DNA from: Verrucomicrobiota bacterium
GTDB lineage: Bacteria > Verrucomicrobiota > Verrucomicrobiia > Chthoniobacterales > UBA10450
DNA length: 11,752 nt
NCBI GenBank assembly: GCA_003218345.1
Contig: QHNF01000011.1
Location: 1-11,752, forward strand
Reading direction: 5' to 3'
Numbering within the stretch: the first letter of the stretch is position 1; every line of letters begins with the position of its first letter. A model generated the notes under the pieces. That model made no database searches. It worked only from the letters and a program-made list of their open reading frames with translations, and was not told the DNA's origin. Positions 6,359-11,752 of the stretch are shown here, in pieces. A program made the translations under genes and the position numbers.

Positions 6359-6622
6359 ATGGCAGAGAGCAATCAAACGCTAGGCCTCAAGGAGTTCCAA
6401 TTGCATGAAAAAGATACTGGCAGCGCGGATGTGCAAGTCGCACTTCTTACGCGCCGGATCGAGCATTTGACCGAACATCTAAAGACCAACCGTAAAGATC
6501 ACTCCTCGCGCCGCGGTCTGCTTAAAATGGTCGCGCAACGCCGGAGCTTGCTCGATTATTTGAGCAAAACAGAAGCCGATCGTTATAAGCAGCTGATCGA
6601 GAAACTGAACCTGCGCAAGTAA
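6359..6622 (+). CDS. rpsO: 30S ribosomal protein S15
   Basis: This 87-residue protein is ribosomal protein S15, a primary binder of the central domain of 16S rRNA that helps assemble the 30S platform and forms a bridge to the 50S subunit. The sequence carries the family landmarks: [20 protein letters not shown] (19-38), then [19 protein letters not shown] with the rRNA-contacting DHSSRRGLL, and a basic helical C-terminus ([12 protein letters not shown]). Bacterial S15 is normally 88-89 residues, so it is complete. The start ATG has no Shine-Dalgarno (TAATCCCTTCGTT precedes it). The gene is followed by pnp on the same strand, the classic rpsO-pnp order, with a 193-bp gap holding a long stem-loop. 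The E. coli gene is autoregulated by S15; whether that holds here is not visible. Confidence 0.97.
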   Translation: MAESNQTLGLKEFQLHEKDTGSADVQVALLTRRIEHLTEHLKTNRKDHSSRRGLLKMVAQRRSLLDYLSKTEADRYKQLIEKLNLRK

Positions 6623-6705
6623 GCGCCCTGATCTTTCGGGAAGTTCGTGTCCAAACCGTTTAACTGCTCGAAGCCATAGGTAAATTAGACAACAACATAA
6701 TCAGC

Positions 6706-6795
6706 AGTCCAGGCCGCAGTAACACCTTGGATTTTAGGTTTTAGTCTCGCAGTGGCGGGGTTAAAACCTACAGTCAGGGTGACCGGCCTGGAACT
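6706..6795 (+). promoter_or_regulatory. pnp leader stem-loop (probable RNase III/PNPase autoregulatory element)
   Basis: The rpsO-pnp gap folds into one long imperfect hairpin. The outer stem is TCCAGGCCG (6708-6716) with CGGCCTGGA (6784-6792), extended outward by two pairs. The middle part pairs ACACCTTG (6722-6729) with CAGGGT (6775-6780), with bulges. The inner stem pairs 6735-6750 (TAGGTTTTAGTCTCGC) with 6755-6770 (GCGGGGTTAAAACCTA) over 16 pairs including G-U, closed by an AGTG tetraloop. It ends 9 nt before the AGGA of the pnp Shine-Dalgarno. In E. coli the same place holds the stem cut by RNase III and used by PNPase to control its own messenger. The fold is seen; the function is by analogy. 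Confidence 0.65.
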
Positions 6796-6815
6796 CGCAC
6801 ATCCAGGAAAGTACA

Positions 6816-8966
6816 ATGCAACAGAAGGTCACGGCCCAAATCGGGGCCAATCAAATCTCTATCGAAACCGGCAGAATAGCCAGACTCGCCGACGGCGCGG
6901 TCGTCGTCTCGTGCGGCGACACCATGGTACTGGCCAGTGCCGTCTCGGCTACAACTATCAAGGAAGGTCAGGATTATTTCCCGCTCACGGTCGATTATCG
7001 CGAAAAGGCGGCAGCCGTGGGGAAATTTCCCGGTGGCTATTTCAAGCGCGAAGGGCGTCCGACGGAAAAAGAAACGCTCACCTCGCGCATGATCGATCGG
7101 CCGCTCCGGCCTCTATTTCCACAAGGATACTTTTACGACACGCAGATCATCTCGATTCTGCTCAGCGCCGACGGTGAAAATGATCCCGACATTCTGGCGC
7201 TCAACGGGGCCTCCGCCGCGCTTTGCGTATCGGACATTCCATTTGCGGGTCCGATCGGCGCGGTTCGGGTTGGCCGCGTTAAGGGCCAGTTCGTCACCAA
7301 CCCGACACACACGGAGCGCGCCCAAAGTGATCTCGATCTGGTTTATGTCGGCACCGAAAACGACGTGATCATGATCGAAGGCTCAGCGAACGAACTGGCC
7401 GAAGCCGAGTTCGTGAAAGCGCTCGAGTTCGCGCATGAACATGCGCGCGAGATGATCCGCATTCAAAGAGAACTGGCAGCCCAAGCGGGCAAACCGAAAC
7501 GCGAGGTGCCGTTGCTCCAGGTGAACCAGGACCTGCTCGATATCGCTTACCACGTCGCCGGTGACCGGATTGAGAACGCGCTTTATACAGAAGGCAAGGT
7601 GGCGCGCGCTAAAGCGGTAGATGCATTGCGCGAGGAAGTGAAGAGGTCGATTCTGGAAAAACATCCTGAGGCCGATTCCTTTGCGATCTCGCAAGCATTC
7701 GATTACGTCCAAAAAAAGGCGTTTCGCATCAGCATTTTGGATAAACAAAAGCGCGTTGATGGTCGGGGTTACCAGGACTTACGAGCGATCAGTTGCGAAG
7801 TGAGCGCCCTGCCGCGTGCACACGGCTCGGCGATTTTCCAGCGCGGCGAAACCCAGGCGGTCGCTCTTGCCACGCTGGCGCCCATCGAAGAAGCGCAGAT
7901 GCTCGATGCTTACGGTGGCGGTGAACAATCGAAGCGGTTCATTTTGCACTACAATTTTCCTCCTTTCAGCGTGGGCGAAACGGGACGAACGGGTGGGCCC
8001 GGGCGGCGCGAGATCGGTCACGGTGCGCTGGCGGAGCGCTCCCTCGAACCGGTGGTACCAAGTGAAAGCGATTTTCGTTACGCCATCCGCATCTCGAGCG
8101 AGATCATGGAATCAAATGGATCGACATCAATGGCGAGCGTTTGTGCTGGCACGCTGGCACTTATGGATGCCGGTGTTCCGGTGAAAACGCCGGTGGCTGG
8201 AATTTCAGTCGGCCTCGTTACTGAGTTTGGCGATGATCGGCAATTGAAGCGCTACGAATTGCTGACCGACATTATTGGCTCGGAAGATCATTTCGGCGAC
8301 ATGGATTTTAAACTTTGCGGAACGGACGCTGGCGTCACTGGTTTTCAGCTCGATCTGAAACTCCCCGGTGTTAGTCACAAAATTATGGCCGAAGCGATCC
8401 AGCTCGCGAAAGAAGCGCGGACCAGAATTCTCGACATCATGCGCAGCGCGCTGGATAAGCCGCGTCCGGAATTATCAAAGTATGCGCCGCGTATTGAAAC
8501 CATTAAAATCAATCCGGAGAAGATTGGCGCGCTTATCGGACCCGGCGGCAAGACCATCAAGGGCATTGTCGCGGAGACCGGCGCTGAAATTAACATCGAG
8601 GACGACGGCTCGGTGCACATCTACGCCACGAGCGGCGAAAGCATGGCGCGCGCCAAAGAAATTATCGGTGGCATGACGCGTGAGATCGAGATCGGGCAGA
8701 CGTATCAGGGTCGCGTTGTCTCGACGAAGGAATTCGGGGCGTTTGTCGAAGTTTTGCCGGGCAGGGATGGGCTCGTGCACATTTCCGAGCTCGCGGATTT
8801 TCGGGTGAAACGAACGGAAGACGTTGCCAAGGTTGGGGACATCATCTGGGTCAAGTGCATCGGCATCGACGACAAAGGCCGGGTAAAACTTTCGCGCAAG
8901 GCCGCGTTGAAAGAACGCGCCGAAGCCGAAACGGGTCAGCCCGCGCCCGCAGAGGACGAGCGCTGA
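6816..8966 (+). CDS. pnp: Polyribonucleotide nucleotidyltransferase (PNPase)
   Basis: The 716-residue protein is polynucleotide phosphorylase, a trimeric 3'-to-5' exoribonuclease that releases nucleoside diphosphates using phosphate and acts in RNA decay, often with RNase E or a helicase. Domains in order are a first RNase PH-like core (about 5-145, with [16 protein letters not shown]), an all-helical linker (about 150-300), and a second RNase PH core (about 310-545). The second core contains the phosphate-binding [20 protein letters not shown] and the active-site region [20 protein letters not shown]. They are followed by a KH domain with the [10 protein letters not shown] loop (about 552-615) and an S1 domain ([20 protein letters not shown] then GLVHISEL, about 623-692). 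Length is standard (about 700-720). AGGA precedes the ATG at 6816 by 7 nt. It follows rpsO and a leader stem-loop. Confidence 0.98.
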   Translation: MQQKVTAQIGANQISIETGRIARLADGAVVVSCGDTMVLASAVSATTIKEGQDYFPLTVDYREKAAAVGKFPGGYFKREGRPTEKETLTSRMIDRPLRPLFPQGYFYDTQIISILLSADGENDPDILALNGASAALCVSDIPFAGPIGAVRVGRVKGQFVTNPTHTERAQSDLDLVYVGTENDVIMIEGSANELAEAEFVKALEFAHEHAREMIRIQRELAAQAGKPKREVPLLQVNQDLLDIAYHVAGDRIENALYTEGKVARAKAVDALREEVKRSILEKHPEADSFAISQAFDYVQKKAFRISILDKQKRVDGRGYQDLRAISCEVSALPRAHGSAIFQRGETQAVALATLAPIEEAQMLDAYGGGEQSKRFILHYNFPPFSVGETGRTGGPGRREIGHGALAERSLEPVVPSESDFRYAIRISSEIMESNGSTSMASVCAGTLALMDAGVPVKTPVAGISVGLVTEFGDDRQLKRYELLTDIIGSEDHFGDMDFKLCGTDAGVTGFQLDLKLPGVSHKIMAEAIQLAKEARTRILDIMRSALDKPRPELSKYAPRIETIKINPEKIGALIGPGGKTIKGIVAETGAEINIEDDGSVHIYATSGESMARAKEIIGGMTREIEIGQTYQGRVVSTKEFGAFVEVLPGRDGLVHISELADFRVKRTEDVAKVGDIIWVKCIGIDDKGRVKLSRKAALKERAEAETGQPAPAEDER

Positions 8967-9064
8967 TTGGCGTCGCAGGGCTTGTAGCCAAGATCGGTGA
9001 TCCCACTCGCTTGAGTGAGGTTGACAACGTCGGTTGGCGGTGAGTTAGAAGATGAGGCTTTGAT

Positions 9065-10069
9065 ATGACTACGCCCGCTCGGGTTTCTTACGGCGTGCTC
9101 GCTCTCACACTTGTGTTGGCTGGAGTTTTGCATCTCGGAGCGCCGCTGTTGGTCATCTTGTTTTCCTATCTCACACTGCGCCAGCTCTATTTTCTGACCA
9201 AAAGAAAGTGGATCGCCCTCGTCTTGTTCATCGTGGTTGTGTTAGGAATTGCCGCGGCGGCGATCTTTTTGACTCGCGCCGCCATTCTGGCCTTGCCCGA
9301 CGTAGCCGATACGTCAATTCCTTCCGCCAGCGCCTGGGCACAGCGGCGCCAGATCGAATTGCCGTTCACGGACTTTGAGAGCCTGCGAGCGGTCGTGATC
9401 GACACCCTTCAACAGGAAGCGCATTATCTGCGAAACGTCGCACATTTCGCCGGCAGTACTACGGCCGCGTTAGTTTTTAGTATTATCGGAATTGTCGCGG
9501 CAGGGAGCCTCTTTTTTAAAGCCGCTCTCGATCCTCACCGCGCCACGCATCCGGTGAAGAATAATCTCTATTCCATTTGTTGCGACGAAGTCTCGACCCG
9601 CTTCCGCGATTTTTATCGCAGTTTCGCTACCGTGATGGGCGCCCAGATTACGATTTCGTTAATCAATACCGCGTTGACCGGACTGTTTGTAGTGGTCGTT
9701 CGGATGCCGCATGCGCCGCTCCTAATTGCGATCACATTTCTCTGCGGCCTGGTGCCGATTGTCGGAAACCTGGTGAGTAATACCATCATTGTTTTTATTG
9801 CATTAACAATTTCCCTGAAGCTTGCGATCGCAGCCCTGGTATTCCTGGTTGTGATTCACAAGCTTGAATATTTCTTGAACAGCAAAATCATCGGCGACCG
9901 GATTCGGAATCCAGTTTGGCTAACGTTGATCGCGCTGATCATTGGCGAAAGACTCATGGGCATTCCTGGGCTGATTCTTGCGCCTGTCGTATTGAATTAT
10001 CTGCGCGTGGAAATGTTGACAGTCGAAGTGTCGCCCACAGTGCAAAAAGTCGAATCCCTAAGCCGCTAA
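9065..10069 (+). CDS. AI-2E family transporter / PerM-like permease
   Basis: The 334-residue inner-membrane protein belongs to the AI-2E transporter family (PerM/YdiK/TqsA type), whose members are linked to export of autoinducer-2, sodium/proton exchange or other small solutes. Hydrophobic segments lie at about 8-42 (two helices), 47-76, 132-152 and 195-262, and the family's C-terminal signature follows: GLVPIVGNLVSNTIIVFIAL, then EYFLNSKIIGDRI with RNPVWLTLIALIIGERLMG, and IPGLILAPVVLNYLR. The soluble loop after the third helix is short, and length is near the family norm of 340-370. GATGAGG (9051-9057) serves as ribosome binding site 7 nt before the ATG. It follows pnp after 98 bp, and the histidine kinase follows after 126 bp. 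The transported molecule cannot be assigned. Confidence 0.9.
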   Translation: MTTPARVSYGVLALTLVLAGVLHLGAPLLVILFSYLTLRQLYFLTKRKWIALVLFIVVVLGIAAAAIFLTRAAILALPDVADTSIPSASAWAQRRQIELPFTDFESLRAVVIDTLQQEAHYLRNVAHFAGSTTAALVFSIIGIVAAGSLFFKAALDPHRATHPVKNNLYSICCDEVSTRFRDFYRSFATVMGAQITISLINTALTGLFVVVVRMPHAPLLIAITFLCGLVPIVGNLVSNTIIVFIALTISLKLAIAALVFLVVIHKLEYFLNSKIIGDRIRNPVWLTLIALIIGERLMGIPGLILAPVVLNYLRVEMLTVEVSPTVQKVESLSR

Positions 10070-10142
10070 AATCGGCAAGGAATTTTTCACTTTGTAACGA
10101 GTTAACGTGCGACGTGGCTATGAAAGCGGGTTTCCCTTTTGC

Positions 10143-10170
10143 CGTTCCGAGCGAAGTCGAGGAATCTCTC
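10143..10170. repeat. Dispersed repeat copy 2
   Basis: CGTTCCGAGCGAAGTCGAGG (10143-10162), continuing as AATCTCTC, is a second member of the short intergenic repeat seen at 4448-4480. It shares the exact 12-nt core GAGCGAAGTCGA (10149-10160), here on the plus strand. TTCC (10145-10148) and GGAA (10161-10164) give a small hairpin. It lies in the 126-bp gap upstream of the histidine kinase. The rest of that gap shows no clear promoter or terminator. Confidence 0.6.
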
Positions 10171-10195
10171 ATTTTAGGACAACTCTGACCACGCC

Positions 10196-11422
10196 ATGAA
10201 AGCTGGTTTTCTTGAGAAATTAATCGAGCGCCTCGGACGTATCGGGCCAGAGGAGGTGCAGAATTATTTTCTGCGCCTGGCGCAGGAGAAAGGGTTTCTC
10301 GAAACGGTTTTCAACGCCATCCAGGAAGGCATCATTGTGACCGATTCGAAAGGACGCATCACCTATCTCAATGATGCGGTTTGCGGATTGTTTGGGCTTC
10401 ATGGGAGCGATGCTATTGGCAAACGGCTCGACGAATGTATCCGCGGTCTCGATTGGGAATCACTGACGCAAAGCGGCGGACCAGTCAGCCGCGACATGGA
10501 AATTTTCTATCCAGCAAATCGCTTCATAAATTTTTATGTCGTGCCGCTGATGATTGAGCACCGGGAAACTGGGGAGAAGATCGACAAGAAGGCCGCGACG
10601 GACGCGGGCTCGGAGAGTTTGCTGGATGGGCAAAACGAGCAGGTTGGCCACGCCATGATTCTGCGCGATATCACCGAGAGCCGGCGCTCCGCGCAGCAGA
10701 CGATTGAATCGGAGCGATTGAACGCGCTGACGCTGCTCGCTGCTGGCGTAGCGCACGAGCTTGGCAATCCTTTGAACTCGCTGCATATCCATTTGCAATT
10801 GATGGAGCGCCAGGCGCGCAAATTGGATGGCGCAACGCGAGCGGAATTCCAGGAATCGATCGACATCGCCCGCTCTGAAGTCAATCGGCTCGACTCGATT
10901 GTCACACAATTCTTGCGCGCGATCCGTCCTTCCAAACCGCAGCTTCATCCCGAAAACGTGAATACGATTGTTGAGGAAACATTGCGTTTCTTCGCGCCTG
11001 AAATCCAGGACCGCGACATAGTCGTGGAACAGGAATTGCGGTCGGACCTGCCTCTGCTCCAAATCGATCGTGATCAGATGAAGCAGGCTTTTTATAACGT
11101 GATCAAGAACAGTCTCGAAGCCATGAAGCGCGGCGGCATTTTGCGCATCCGCACCGACAGAGATGATATGTACGTCCTTGTCCGTTTCATTGACACAGGC
11201 AGCGGCATGTCTGCCGAAAATTTAGGCCGCGTCTTCGAGCCTTATTTCACAACAAAGCCGTCAGGGACGGGTCTTGGATTGTTGATTGTCCGCCGAATTG
11301 TGCGCGAACACGGCGGGGAACTTTCCATCGAAAGTAGCGAAGGCAAAGGTCTCACGCTTACCATTCGGTTGCCATATATCGACAAGCGCGTCCGCATGTT
11401 AGAAGCGGGCCACTCGCACTGA
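10196..11422 (+). CDS. PAS-domain sensor histidine kinase (NtrB-like architecture, orphan)
   Basis: The 408-residue protein is a cytoplasmic two-component sensor kinase with no predicted membrane segment or signal peptide. An N-terminal helical lead (1-34) is followed by a PAS domain (about 35-160, starting at VFNAIQEGIIVTDSKGRITY). The HisKA dimerisation helix carries the phospho-acceptor His187 in LAAGVAHELGNPLNSLHIHL. The ATP-binding domain shows the N box NVIKNSLEAM (301-310), G1 DTGSGM (333-338), F box VFEPYFTTK (346-354) and G2 GTGLGL (357-362). All catalytic motifs are intact. The PAS domain contains a hydrophilic insert (about 121-150, rich in Glu, Lys, Asp and Gly) before its last strand (GHAMILRDITESRR). 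No response regulator is adjacent: the downstream gene is convergent and the upstream gene is a permease. The ATG at 10196 has no good ribosome binding site. Confidence 0.93.
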   Translation: MKAGFLEKLIERLGRIGPEEVQNYFLRLAQEKGFLETVFNAIQEGIIVTDSKGRITYLNDAVCGLFGLHGSDAIGKRLDECIRGLDWESLTQSGGPVSRDMEIFYPANRFINFYVVPLMIEHRETGEKIDKKAATDAGSESLLDGQNEQVGHAMILRDITESRRSAQQTIESERLNALTLLAAGVAHELGNPLNSLHIHLQLMERQARKLDGATRAEFQESIDIARSEVNRLDSIVTQFLRAIRPSKPQLHPENVNTIVEETLRFFAPEIQDRDIVVEQELRSDLPLLQIDRDQMKQAFYNVIKNSLEAMKRGGILRIRTDRDDMYVLVRFIDTGSGMSAENLGRVFEPYFTTKPSGTGLGLLIVRRIVREHGGELSIESSEGKGLTLTIRLPYIDKRVRMLEAGHSH

Positions 11423-11437
11423 GATTCACGCAACGCG

Positions 11438-11752
11438 CTATCGATCGCCGCCAAACGCTTTTTTCAGCCAGCCTTCGAACTGGCGAAAGAGAAGGCCGAG
11501 GTAAGCGCCGGGCGATTGCTTGAAAAGTTCGATTATGCGCGGACTCAGGTCTTGCCCGGGTTCATCGATTGTACCGGATAGACGCACATTGGTCCAGAGA
11601 TAGCCGCTCTGACGCCGGCTAAAGACTTCTTCAGGATTCGGCAGCCAATCCAAATATTCACGGGTAACCCCAAGCGTGATCATGCCGTGCAAAACCCGGC
11701 GATCAATCGAGATCGTCCCTTTCTCCTCGATTGCAATGTCTTTGATGTCGAT
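11438..11752 (-). CDS. C-terminal part of an AsmA-like / large exported protein (5' end outside window)
   Basis: Only the last 104 residues are in the window; the frame is open to the edge. The sequence runs IDIKDIAIEEKGTISIDRRV, LHGMITLGVTREYLDWLP, VFSRRQSGYLWTNVRLSGTI, DEPGQDLSPRIIELFKQSPG, and AYLGLLFRQFEGWLKKAFGG with a short DR tail. The pattern of a 'VGVT..L.W(L/I)P' strand, then 'GYLWT.V.LSGT...P.(Q/E)DLS.R' resembles the C-terminal end of AsmA/DUF-type proteins of the Verrucomicrobiota, which are anchored in the inner membrane and reach into the periplasm to assist lipid or outer-membrane traffic. This is recognition of a pattern, not a search result. A TTG within the frame at 11692 is not a likely real start because the coding frame continues upstream. 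Its stop is 15 bp from that of the kinase, so the two genes converge. Confidence 0.6.
   Translation of the reverse strand: MDIKDIAIEEKGTISIDRRVLHGMITLGVTREYLDWLPNPEEVFSRRQSGYLWTNVRLSGTIDEPGQDLSPRIIELFKQSPGAYLGLLFRQFEGWLKKAFGGDR

Noticed and set aside
7383..7748. 121-codon minus-strand frame within pnp
   Set aside because: It is antisense to a conserved domain of pnp, has no recognisable motif, and is best explained by the high GC of third codon positions.
8967..8991. TTGGC...GCCAA inverted repeat just after the pnp stop
   Set aside because: Five pairs with a 15-nt loop and no T-run; not distinguishable from chance.
9021..9049. TTGACA perfect -35 in the pnp-permease gap
   Set aside because: Seventeen bases on, GTTAGA matches the -10 consensus at only two of six bases, so the hexamer alone does not support a promoter.
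10120..10188. Short frame beginning MKAGFPF as an alternative start or small gene before the kinase
   Set aside because: It is out of frame with the kinase and stops at 10188. It mainly reads through the repeat, and there is no ribosome binding site or family likeness.
1..11752. Search by eye for CRISPR arrays, tRNAs, rRNA, transposases, phage genes, toxin-antitoxin pairs or defence genes
   Set aside because: No regularly spaced repeats, cloverleaf-like stretches or such protein families were seen anywhere in the window.

Overview
The window is a compact bacterial chromosome segment with moderately high GC and short intergenic gaps. It looks like a soil Verrucomicrobiota, probably Chthoniobacterales/Spartobacteria. 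I base that on the general look of the proteins, such as the AsmA-like C-terminus and the divergent QueA-like enzyme, and not on any marker search, so the assignment is tentative. There is no phage, plasmid, transposase, CRISPR array, rRNA or tRNA. The content is mainly housekeeping and general metabolism.

Layout. At 3-935 (+) is the 3' part of a D-Ala-D-Ala-ligase-like ATP-grasp gene. It converges with a GT39/ArnT-like membrane glycosyltransferase at 955-2508 (-). A divergent intergenic region (2509-2653) holds a candidate promoter and a leader hairpin. It precedes a plus-strand run: VOC/glyoxalase-fold protein (2654-3067), RimJ/RimL-type GNAT acetyltransferase (3119-3571, with its C-terminus split off by a +1 frameshift and continuing to 3656), SDR oxidoreductase (3678-4427), QueA-like SAM:tRNA ribosyltransferase-isomerase relative (4490-5545) and GT2 glycosyltransferase (5560-6270). 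Next is the conserved rpsO-pnp pair (6359-6622 and 6816-8966). Its gap contains a long stem-loop just upstream of the pnp ribosome binding site. That is the arrangement used for RNase III/PNPase autoregulation in E. coli. After it come an AI-2E-family permease (9065-10069), an orphan PAS-HisKA-HATPase histidine kinase (10196-11422), and the convergent 3' end of an AsmA-like protein (11438-11752, -).

How the genes work together. rpsO and pnp form a translation/RNA-decay unit. QueA-like and GT2 are 14 bp apart and probably cotranscribed. The other genes look like an ordinary collinear string without a shared pathway.

The most notable points are the GNAT frameshift, the pnp leader stem-loop, the divergent QueA-like subfamily, and two copies of a short dispersed repeat sharing a 12-nt core. 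One repeat copy forms a hairpin whose 3' arm may contain the only plausible Shine-Dalgarno of the QueA-like gene. I see no convincing evidence of a wholly new multi-gene system.
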